Source: Ichthyophonus hoferi
Taxonomy: Eukaryota; Opisthokonta; Ichthyosporea; Ichthyophonida; Ichthyophonidae
Length of the DNA stretch: 15,684 bases
Assembly: GCA_002751075.1 (NCBI GenBank)
Contig: NAOQ01000037.1
Span: 236,010 to 251,693 of the forward strand
Direction of reading: 5' to 3'
This document shows positions 1 to 9,021 of this stretch, one piece after another. Under the pieces are notes generated by a model. It ran no database searches and was not told where the DNA came from. It worked only from the letters and a program-made list of their open reading frames with translations. The position numbers and the translations under genes are program-made. Position 1 is the stretch's first letter; the number at the start of each line of letters is the position of its first letter.

Positions 1-76
<76 letters not shown>
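1..76. repeat. (TAA)n microsatellite
   Basis: The window opens inside an almost perfect trinucleotide run of ATA/TAA. It decays into AACAAT variants just after position 76. The left boundary is outside the window, so its full length is unknown. If the + strand gene extends leftwards, this lies in an intron or in its 5' flank. Confidence 0.95.
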
Positions 77-79
<3 letters not shown>

Positions 80-159
80 TAACAATAATTATGATAATCA
101 TCTACAGTAATCCCTACACAAATTTTAGCTATTCTAAATTGTCTGTGTGGAACCTTTAT

Positions 160-357
160 TACTATTATTATTAAGGTTATTTTTACTATCTTACTATTGC
201 TGTTGCTACTACCATTACTATTACTATGACGATGACTATTATTATTAACATTACTATTACTATTATTATTTGTTTTACTGTTGCTATTACTATTGCTGTT
301 ACTATTGCTACTACTATTACCATTCTATTACTATTACCATTACCATTACTACTATGT
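160..357. repeat. Degenerate TTACTA/TTATTA simple repeat
   Basis: About 200 bases of pyrimidine-strand triplets and hexamers (ACT, ATT, GCT variants, such as TTACTATTGCTG) form an old, interrupted microsatellite. No open frame or splice site in it fits a Nudix N-terminus. Confidence 0.8.
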
Positions 358-598
358 GTATGGATTTACCAATTCTTTTATGACTACTATTAACCAACCA
401 GCTTGATGATCTTTTGCTGGCTATATAATTAGCTTCCGATAACACACGACTTTCTATAGATCAGCATTATCTTGATGACGCCACCTATGAACCCGGTGAC
501 TTGGACAATTTTTCATCACGAGTTCTTAATTAATTAATTAAAGCCTGGTACTAACAACACTACATATATATATATATATTGCTATCATGTCTCTCTAG
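358..598 (+). other. End of upstream intron, with TACTAAC branch site
   Basis: No exon is recognisable here. A perfect TACTAAC branch-site motif lies at 549-555, followed by a TA repeat and a pyrimidine stretch ending in TCTCTCTAG at 598. That is a good 3' splice site for the first visible exon of the Nudix gene. The exon begins in phase 0, with a Gly codon at 599-601. The preceding exon, which must encode the first strands of the Nudix fold and the start codon, was not found in 1-548 and is probably outside the window. Confidence 0.6.
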
Positions 599-3500
599 GG
601 CAAGTGGGCCGGGATCAGTGGGTCAATGGAGCCTGGCGAGGCCTGTGAGGCGGCCATGTGTAAGCCTTCTCTCTATTTCCATCTCCTTTTATTGGCTAGT
701 TGCTTTTGGGACTCATCCAATTGGCTAAAAATTAAACAAATTGTTTTGAAAATTAATATCATGGTTTATAATTTTAAGGTATTGCAGTGTCTTTTTATAG
801 CTATATGTTAGGATTGTTATATAGTTACATATATATATTATTTTATTTTATGTTTATGATACGATTGGACCATTGTCTCTTGATTTCTAGGGAGGGAGCT
901 ACAAGAGGAGACAACCTTTACCAATCATGACGTTACATTGGTGCGTACAGGCCTCCCATTGGATATTGATCATGAGGGAAGGTATGTATGTATATGTGTG
1001 TATGAGATTGGACGGACACGTGAAAAAAAAGTATAAAAAGCGTGACAAGTTGTTTGTTTTGCGTGATCTTGACAACACAGCACAGAGCGTGACACCCTTT
1101 AGAGGCAAATTATGATGTCAAAATTGACGTCTAAAGTAGGAGACCATTATCCAACTCAGTCGATTCTACCAATAATTGCATATGTGCTTCCATATAAATG
1201 CCGTTCATTTTAAAGACAAATTATGGAAGGTGGTCAACAAAGTATAAGATTCTAAATATTATAGTATATAGTATATAGTGTATAGGGTATAGTGTATAGT
1301 ATATAGTATTGAGATAGGGTAAAGGAGCTAGTAAGGAGGCAGAGGGGGAGGGGAGAAGTTTGGGTGCAGATGCAGTCCGTGTGTGTGACATTTAGCTATC
1401 TTAATGTACAGATATATATCAAGTATGTCTATCAAAACATCAGACTATGGGTGTATGACACTTGAAGGGTAATAGAAAAGAATATAAAGACAGCACTTCA
1501 ACCATTTCAACACCACTGTAATCGAATCGAGTCGGGTTACATAATGTGACCTAAGGACCTATCTCAGTCTGATCTCTCTGACCACTTCCCCTCCCCTCTC
1601 CTATCACATACAGGCAATTTCGAGTGCACCCCTTTCTCTACCAGGTCCTCTGGCCTCACATAACCCCTACCATTGACTTTGAACATACCACATATCAATG
1701 GTTTACCCCTCACCACCTAGAAGAAATGGATGTCAAGGGGCAGACCGTCCCGCAGTTACTAGCTGCTTATCATAGAGTGGCAGACCCTGTGGATAGGCTA
1801 GAGGGGCGCTATCAATGTGCAGCCAGGTACATTTTTGATAATCGCACTAGTGGGGCCTCGGAATTAGCCATCAAAGCAGCGCAGCTGGTTGAGGCTGGGG
1901 CTGACCCAATCCGAGTCGCTGCTTTACGACCAACTATGGTAATGGCATGCTTACTTTAGATTAGATGCTCCTTAATGTACTATATATATATACTGTTGGC
2001 TATTCTACTCTCTAATGTCAAGGCAGTCAAATAAGTGTAAAGGTGGCAATATGATAGCTGATACGTCAACTGTTAATGTGGGTTGGCCCGGTTCCAAACT
2101 GGGCCAGTGTTTGATAACCTCTTAGCATGACGTATTATATATTCTACTTCTTAATACATCGAGTTATGGTCCATAGCTACCCTATTTAATGTGCAGCCTT
2201 AATTGGGTGTTACATATTATTGGCCAGATATCCTATTGCTTCGGTGTGGTAACGAATTTTAACTGGATTGACTATTTTTAGTTGCCTTTAATTACATTTT
2301 GTTTCATTTAACCAAAAAGTGTTTAGGGGGTTGATTATGGATTTACTATAATCCAAATGACTAATCGAGGTTGACTTTAATTATGATAGTTATGTAGGCA
2401 TACTAACGTATATGTATGTAAAAAAGATATATATTCCTACCACATCCTGTGGTAGCCTCTATGGCCTTTCTGCTTTTTCATGTAAGGTTATGATCAGAAT
2501 AAATAACCACTAACACTCGAATATGATGCTTCTATAGTATAGTATAGTATATTATTCTATAGTTTAATATGATATAGTATAACATAATATAGTACAGTGC
2601 AGTAGACTACATTATGAAATACTAGATATAAGTACAAATATATATACCCACATAACACATCCATATCTATTTCTAGCCATAGAGATCAGCCTGTTAATTA
2701 TCTAGCCACCCATACCTACTTATTAATTTATAATACTTTGTAGGTGGCGCTAGTCCAAGCGGCCTTGGCTGCAAGTGATTCGACAAGGAACATACCATTT
2801 GAATTGAAGGCAGATGCAGAAAAGGCTGCTCTTATTGGACAAGAGTGTCTTAAAATGGTTAAATCTGTAGCTACCTTTTCCAAAAGCTCAACGGTTATTG
2901 GGACCTTAAAATTAATTAAAACGCCAATACGTGTTTTGGTTGGTCGCAGCACCCCAGGGGATGAAGGGCTATTGACTGCTGATATAATCAGAGCGGCAGG
3001 TCACATGGTTACAGTGCTGGATGATGATGAGCTATATAAGGCAATACAGATGAAGGAGGTGGAGATGGTGATAGTAGGAGCTGATGCGGTACTAACCAAT
3101 GGAGATGTAGTAAATAAGGTGTGATTTCTTATACTAGCCTACCCTCTGTTTACTGTACGGCTATTAAAGTTATTGTTATCATATTGCACATTTAGAATGT
3201 TTGGTTATATGTGTATGTATGTATGCGTAGCGGTTTGCGTACATTTCAACTACATTTCAATCACTTTTTATTCCTTTTTATTCCTTTTTGTCATCTTTTA
3301 TGTGTAATAGAAGACCCATACATACTTGCATTATTTAGCAAGTGTGAACTGGGTGGCAGTAAGCAATGTGTTATAGGTATATATCTATCACATAATTTCT
3401 CGCTTATCTCTCCATGTCACATGACCGTGCAGGTGGGGACAACACGATTGGCTGTGGCAGCACAGGCTGTGAATATGCCTTTTATAGTGCTAGCCGAAAG

Positions 3501-4151
3501 GTAGTGTTTTTCCTTTCTCTTTTCCTTTCTCCTTCTCTATCCGCCCTCTCCCTTATGTTCCCTTTTCCATCCCAGTATTTGCTCCACTACCAATTATAGT
3601 TATAGATAGGGCTAAGCTTTTTCTGCCATCCAAATCTTATCGCAGAATTTTGATTCATTTTCAAGATAATTAATACTAAACGCCAATGGAATGGCTAAAA
3701 TAAGGGATTAATTACAGAATAATAGTCATGTAAGCTTAATTAGTCGTTTTTTTCTTAGAGCATTACATTGTAAAATTAACTAGCTTAAGGTTATAATTGG
3801 TAATTGGTTGCAATTAATTACAATTAATTAAAATTAATAGTTCTGATTCCAGTATTTAGTAAATTTGGGTCCCAAAGCATGAATGGCTGAAATCAAACTG
3901 AAAATAAAAGCAAATTCCTTATAATTAAAAATTACGTAGAAAGAATAAGTCCTACCAATCGTGCACACCCTCTCTTTCTGACTTTTGACCAATTCACTGT
4001 CAGGTGGAAAATCTGGCCTGATACTCTCCCGGCCTCCCTAGAACCCATCTTTGAGGTGGTCCCCCATGATCTAGTGCCCATAATACAGGGGGGCGCTGAA
4101 AAACGGGCTTCATCCTACTCCTCTATGGCCAACATAGTACTTAAACCATAG
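599..4151 (+). CDS. Nudix hydrolase fused to eIF2B-like/ribose-bisphosphate-isomerase-fold domain (5' partial)
   Basis: Visible exons are 599-659, 891-981, 1614-1938, 2744-3118, 3433-3500 and 4004-4151 (TAG stop). All introns are GT-AG with matching phases, giving 355 codons plus stop. Residues 1-30 carry the start of the Nudix fold (GKWAGISGSME) and a Nudix box: G8, E14, then RELQEE at 22-27, split by an intron. The usual late Gly is Thr29. HPFLYQV and FEHTTYQW are typical of Nudix C-terminal parts. From about residue 110 comes an eIF2B-alpha/beta/delta-type region: the helical part contains RTSGASELA and ALRPTMVALVQAA, and the Rossmann-like part contains GADAVLTNGDVVNKVGT (Asp273 kept) and FIVLAERWK. 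At the site where ribose-1,5-bisphosphate and methylthioribose-1-phosphate isomerases have a catalytic Cys, there is Ser205 (ATFSKSS). The N-terminus is missing from the window. Known for the families: Nudix enzymes cleave nucleoside-diphosphate compounds, and the second fold includes sugar-phosphate isomerases and eIF2B subunits. The substrate is unknown. A role in nucleotide or ribose-phosphate metabolism is inference. It is unlikely to be a canonical eIF2B subunit because of the Nudix half. Confidence 0.88.
660..890 (+). other. Intron splitting the Nudix box
   Basis: The donor is GTAAGC directly after ATGT, and the acceptor is TTGATTTCTAG. The intron interrupts codon Trp21, just before the RELQEE glutamates. 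Among the possible GT donors only position 660 keeps the Nudix box in frame with exactly seven residues between Glu14 and Arg22, so that spacing fixes the junction. Confidence 0.85.
982..1613 (+). other. Intron 891/1614 junction; no gene seen
   Basis: The donor is AG/GTATGT and the acceptor is CACATACAG after a C/T-rich stretch at 1560-1613. The intron is A/T-rich with a short TATAGTA-type tandem repeat at 1257-1306 and a purine-rich patch (GGAGGCAGAGGGGGAGGGG) near 1335-1355. I see no nested gene. Confidence 0.8.
1257..1306. repeat. TATAGTA/TATAGTG short tandem repeat
   Basis: About seven units of a 7-8 bp motif (ATAGTAT, ATAGTGT, ATAGGGT) sit within an intron of the Nudix-fusion gene. A similar TATAG array occurs near 2531-2585 in the next intron. 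Confidence 0.75.
2061..2135. repeat. Nested inverted repeat / stem-loop
   Basis: The outer arms are ATACGTCA (2061-2068) and TGACGTAT (2128-2135), perfect complements. Nested inside is a 10-bp inner stem of TGGCCCGGTT (2084-2093) with AACTGGGCCA (2097-2106), one G-U pair and a CCA loop. The bases between the inner and outer stems match poorly. It could be a small non-autonomous element remnant or a structured intronic RNA. Confidence 0.6.
2437..2455. repeat. Perfect 8-bp hairpin with 3-nt loop
   Basis: CTACCACA, TCC, TGTGGTAG form a perfect inverted repeat inside the same intron as the larger stem-loop. In bacteria this shape would suggest a terminator, but no poly-T follows and the setting is a spliceosomal intron. 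Its function is unknown. Confidence 0.7.
2531..2600. repeat. TATAG-type low-complexity repeat
   Basis: Short, imperfect tandem units of TATAG and ATAATATAG lie in the intron upstream of the exon at 2744. Confidence 0.55.
3119..3432 (+). other. Intron within the eIF2B-like domain
   Basis: The donor is AAG/GTGTGA and the acceptor is CCGTGCAG. The intron separates the NGDVVNK and VGTTR halves of the conserved family motif in phase 0. The 314-base interior has no features beyond T-rich sequence. Confidence 0.85.
3501..4003 (+). other. Last intron, containing a strong internal 3' splice site
   Basis: The donor is AG/GTAGTG and the acceptor is TCACTGTCAG at 4003. Directly after the donor is a C/T tract (3506-3575) ending in CCCAG. 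This looks like a second acceptor that would give a 75-nt intron and a short alternative end. The rest is A/T-rich with repeated AATTAATTA near 3800-3835. Confidence 0.75.
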
Positions 4152-4284
4152 CATATATAAATATATAATATTAATAGATAATGTTGAAACGGTATAATAT
4201 AGAGTAAACATCGCCTGCCTTCACTTTATTTTAAGCCGTTGCCCTGACCATGACATCTGTCCTTTAGCGGAATAGACTGTAAAC

Positions 4285-4450
4285 CAATCTAGAAACCCTC
4301 TTCCCACCATACAGTGGTTAATATCTACTCTTCTAAACACTGGTGATATGGTAGGACTGAATTCAGATCAAACTGTATACCTGATATAATAGTATACAGG
4401 AATTAATTTCAATTTGAATCATTACTACATGGGTTGTATGGATAATTTCT
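4285..4450 (+). repeat. Dispersed ~160-bp repeat, copy A
   Basis: It aligns along its length with copy B (10238-10409) and inverted copy C (13242-13396). Shared blocks in order are CTAGAA(G/A)CCC, AGTGGTTAAT, CTAAACAC, GA(G)ACTGAATT, GATCAAACTGTAT, CTGATATAATA, GTATACAGGAATTAAT, CAATCTGAATCATT, ACTACAT, GGTTTGATAGATAATTTCT. It carries no open frame. It is probably an old non-autonomous element. Ends are approximate and no clear target-site duplication was seen. Confidence 0.8.
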
Positions 4451-4472
4451 CTATTCCCGTACATATTCGCTA

Positions 4473-4478
4473 AATAAA
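4473..4478 (+). promoter_or_regulatory. Possible AATAAA polyadenylation signal
   Basis: This is the first AATAAA I noticed downstream of the Nudix-fusion stop codon, about 320 nt after it. If used, the 3' UTR would include repeat copy A. AT-rich variants such as AATATA occur closer to the stop, so the true site is uncertain. Confidence 0.3.
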
Positions 4479-4935
4479 CAGAATATGTTTTACATTTTAA
4501 TACAAGAAAATTATTAATTATGTGTCACACAAATTGTTCTAGTATGTAGTAAGCTTCATTGTGGTACTCGTAGTCTATTTATGATGCAACTCTATTTTTA
4601 TCTTACCTTAACTTGACCTCAATAATGGTATATAAACAGGTTTCAAACGGGTTCTGAGACATGAATTTTATTGTTCAAATGTTTTCTATTAAGTATTAGG
4701 TCATTGTCCTATAGGTTAGCACGTTTTGGGTTATAGAACTCGGAGCATATTGCTTACGATGTTAACTAGTTTACTAACAGTGATATTAATAAAGCATTAT
4801 AACCCGTTCCATATATTTCAACATAAAATGGTTTAGTTCCTGTGCTGGAGGCAATGCATAATGGAAGGTACAGCGTAGGATGTTTTCTTGACCTGATCAA
4901 AATGATGTTTTATTTCGAGCTGGGTCATTGGCCCT

Positions 4936-4963
4936 ATCCATATATATATATATATATGTGGAT
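4936..4963. repeat. ATCC-(TA)n-GGAT near-palindrome
   Basis: A run of eight TA dinucleotides is flanked by ATCCA and TGTGGAT, making a near-palindrome able to form a cruciform. It lies in the intergenic spacer. Confidence 0.6.
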
Positions 4964-5341
4964 GCCTATTTGCCAAAGACGATATAATAAGATGTTCTGC
5001 AATAAATCAACCCTGAGATGGTTGATATAACAATGTTGCTCTTGGCCAATCAAAAGAATTTCCGAAACATTAACTTCATATACATTATTATTGGTGTATC
5101 GGAAGACAACAAGATGATTGGTGAAGTGTCATACATACCAAGCCTATGAACATCAATCGGTAATACACAACCATCCAATGGCATTCGGCAGACTATACCA
5201 CTACTACTACCTTATTATACTATCTTTGTACAAAACTTTACTACTAAATTTAAACTGCTATGAACCAGTCATATCTCTGTACTAAATGTACATCTTCTCT
5301 CATTGGAGCAATGTGAGTTAGTTGTGTACACTTGCTCCTTA

Positions 5342-8300
5342 TCAACCAGTAACTAATAGGTTGACCAATTCTGTAGGCTCTCCAACCTCTTCCTGTGTTT
5401 TATTGGCCAATTTCATTGCTTCCCTTATCTCTTTCCTCTCTCGTACCTTGGCTAGTCTTTCTTCCAATGCTTCTTTCTGTTTCTGTTTTTGAATTTGTCG
5501 TCTTTGCCGCATGGCAGATGTCTGCGGACACACAACATTTAAAACACTATTAATTTGCATCATTGGTTATAGCATAGTATATTATAATATATTATACCAT
5601 GTGAAGATGATGTTGCATGTATGCATGTAACTGTGCCTATATATGTATATGTGTATGTATGTAATATATAATCGTAAACATAGAAGGATAGATATAAATG
5701 TACCTGGATACTAAGGCGTTTTAATTCTGCCTGCTGCTTTTCGCGTTCACCGGGGTCTTGAGAGAATCCAAAGTATCCTACACCCAACTTCCTAATTTCT
5801 ACAGCAGGTTTATTGTGTTAGTGTGAGTTCTAGTATGAAATATACGCCTTTTTAAGCATTATTTTCCAAAGATTCACATACTGGAAAGAGAAAAAAAAAG
5901 AAGAAAAAAAAACCCATATTTATAGATAGATTCACAGCTACCACTGGAACCTGGAAGAGGAAAGATAAGAACATAGTCAAAGACTATTCTAGTGAATTTC
6001 ACATATATATATAGTATTCTAGTAGGTGGTAAGATTAATTGTGATATTTTGTAATCATTTGTGGATAAACACAATCCTTGTGTGTGACCCTATTGGTTGG
6101 CCTTGAATTCAATAAATAGTATATATTAGCTCCTAGATTGTTATCTAATTAATATAACCAGTTTAATTGGAGTATCGGCACAGTCTACGTGTACGAGACT
6201 TAGGATGAGTCAATACAGTTACCGAGTTAATATAATTAATTACTTAATACAGTTAATTAGTTAATACCGTTAATGCGCTAATACAATTAATTAAGTAATA
6301 TAGTTAATTGGTTAATACAGTTAATGAGCTAATACAGTTAATTAGTTAATACCGTTAATGAGTTAATACAATTAATTAGTTAATACAGTTAATAAGTTAA
6401 TACAGTTAACTAGGAAATTGGTTGTGACACAAACAAAATATAATAAGACAAATAGTAGACGGTATATTGTATTGTCTTTATAGTAATATAACAATGGCAT
6501 TATCAAACAACCTCATACTAATTACAAAAAATATTAAATATAAAAGGTTTGAAACTCATTGCAATACAGGCTAAATACTGCACGGTATGTAAATGAAAAA
6601 ATAAAATTACAGGACGTTAAGGTGAAATAGAATGTAAGTACCTCACATGAGTTAAAGCAAAATGAAATTGAAATCATGATTTTGATAATGTCAATAGTTG
6701 CAAAATACCTGGCAGACAAGCATTACTGGTATTTCTGTCTGTCTATAGTGTATGTCTAGATAACATACACGTAGTATTCGGGATCCATCTCTAATAAATA
6801 CTCATTCTGTTATAGAGAGTATAGGTGAAGTGGTAATATGTAGGCCTCTATCTACAAAACCAGCTTCAAGTTCCATTTCAACCAGAGTGTTTAGCCTATA
6901 TCAAAAAAAAAACATGCATAGGAACTCCGTCAATATAGCACTAAATATATTTATATTTATACAAAACCCCAATCATTACATGAATAAACCCACTTACCAT
7001 TGCCAAACACCTCTTGGAAATATACAGGTCCCACCGGTTTACTAGCTAGCTCTCGTTCTTCCTCCGCTAATTTCCGTCGCTTTTCTTGTCGCTCTGCTGC
7101 TAAAGCAGTGGGACTGGGACTATAGATATTATATATATGTATGTATGCATATATGTATGTATGTATGTATGCATGTATGACCGGATAGTCATAAAATGAA
7201 AGACCATAATAGGATTAACAAGAATTATAATATTTTAACACGGAAAGTAATAAGAATAATAATTATCTATTGAATAGAGTAAATAACTCTTTAACAAGGC
7301 ATGTTATCATCTTTGTGCAGAAAACACACCACAGTGATGCCAGTATATGGGCAATACACTCTATGAATAGAATGAATAAATGGATATATATCACTTGATT
7401 GCTTACATTTTATTCTTTACAATTTTTAATTGCCCTCATTACCCTATCACATACCAATGTTATAACTATATATACCTTCTTTTGGGCATATTCCTCTCCC
7501 TAGCCATCATGGTTGGCAAATCCTTTCGTAAGCATTTTCTGGTTCGTCCCAAATCATCCTCATATTCTACCCACTCATCTTCCTCTCCTATGAACCACAT
7601 CAGGCAACTGTCACTCCTTATCCATGTGTTTTACATAACATGGTAGGTTTGCAAATCTAAAACGGAAAAACAAAGAGAAAACAAAGATGTAAATTTTTTT
7701 TTTTGAAATATATCCAAGTATATACATAGCCAATACATAATATGTAGTATAGTTTATACAATTCATGTCTTTATTATTATTATGCACTATGGTTTATTTA
7801 GATATCCCACAGCATCCTAGATCTATGTAATATTTCCATAGTCTTGCTTCATGCAACGTAGACTTGGCGCCTTTTATGACAAATATGACCTCTCCTCACC
7901 AAAGCAACGTCGCCCGAGTGGATTTACCATAGGTCACACCGCCAAAAAGCATGGAAAGTGTGTGAAAATTACGTGAAATTACACCTTTCAACTTATTCAA
8001 GTGGGACTCCCTACCTGTGGCTCCATAGACTTCTAACTCTCTCCTAGACTTTTCATTGTCATCCACACTGTCCGTGTCGTCATCATCACTCTATGGTAAT
8101 ATATATGTATTTGCATATGTATATATATGTATGTGTGTGTATATATGTTTTTAGCATATATAATCAGCCTATATCCCAACCGGTATCATTATAAAAATAG
8201 ATATCATTATTTTGCTATAGTTACGACACGTGTCCATTGGTCACGTGCGAGACAAATGATCGTCATATTAAAAAAGACAGATAGAGAGAACTATTGGATA

Positions 8301-8978
8301 GAGTAAACAATAAACAAACTGCAGTGGAGGCAATAATTTTGGTAATAATAATCACCCAATGGCTAAGACTTATCTTACCTCATGACATATAATTACACTA
8401 TTGTTAAATGAATATTTTATTGTACTCTAAAATTGTATATTAAAACAAATCTCCACCTATTTAGCTCCAATAAATATAAGAGTTTGTAAAGCAATATATA
8501 TGGTTACTTGTTCTCATACTTTATCCAGATCGTGGATATGTATACTATACCAATCATATGCAATCTCTAATTTAAGATCAAGCTGTAATTGCCCATAGTG
8601 TTTATTGTATAATAAGCTAATAATCTCAGGACACACTACGTCATAAGGTGGTTTCAAATCAGTGTAGGTAGATATGATCGCATATACTTTATTATGGCCA
8701 TCCATTGGAAGGTAATAAAAAACGTATTACTAATAATAATACTTAGAATTCATCAAATATCCAGGGACATATTTAATTAAAATCCACCCACCTCGTCCAA
8801 TGCTTTTCGATCAAAGTCCACCAGACATTTTTTGTCGTCATCTGGAAGTCGATCATCTATCACCCCCATTACATTAATTTTGGCATTAAAATTTAATTTA
8901 CAAATAAGAATAAGAGTAAGAATGAAAAATAGGAATAAAAAAAAAATAACAATAATAATAATAAACATAATAATAAAC

Positions 8979-9021
<43 letters not shown>

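Larger units (their letters stand above)
1939..2743 (+). other. Intron with two GC-rich hairpins
   Basis: This phase-0 intron has donor ATG/GTAATG and acceptor TACTTTGTAG. It holds a 75-nt stem-loop (2061-2135), a perfect 8-bp hairpin (2437-2455) and a TATAG-type repeat near 2531-2600. No open frame in it resembles a protein. Confidence 0.8.
4152..5341. other. Tail-to-tail intergenic spacer
   Basis: This lies between the stop of the + strand Nudix-fusion gene and the stop of the - strand CCDC174 gene. Both 3' UTRs and polyadenylation sites must fall here. An AATAAA on + occurs at 4473-4478 and another near 4787. On - the only TTTATT (reverse AATAAA) signals I noticed are distant, near 4668 and 4908. 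The spacer contains one copy of the 160-bp dispersed repeat and an A/T palindrome. I see no coding region. Confidence 0.7.
8091..8791 (-). other. CCDC174 intron 4, with E-box pair and nested ORF
   Basis: The donor is GAG/GTGGGT and the acceptor is TTACCATAG, phase 0. It contains a TATATGTATG microsatellite (about 8098-8150), two CACGTG motifs (8227-8247), and a 63-codon open frame on the same strand (8514-8705), described separately. Confidence 0.85.

Noticed and set aside
626-811. 61-codon + strand ORF starting MEPGEACEAAM
   Set aside because: Its first codons are the Nudix exon in the right frame, but after 659 it reads into the intron. The ATG is an internal Met of the Nudix box, not a start.
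3211-3504. 97-codon + strand ORF
   Set aside because: It is mostly T-rich intron. Only its last part overlaps the true exon 3433-3500, where the same frame is used.
599-4151. A standard eIF2B alpha, beta or delta subunit
   Set aside because: The GADxxxxNGxVVNKxGT motif fits the superfamily, but the upstream Nudix box in the same frame and the GRSTPGDEG loop do not fit a translation-factor subunit.
4842-5030. 62-codon + strand ORF containing YIYIYM
   Set aside because: It is driven by the TA repeat at 4940-4957. No homology or splice context supports it.
7380-7646. 88-codon + strand ORF
   Set aside because: It is the antisense of the CCDC174 exon 7476-7587, whose minus-strand reading matches the family.
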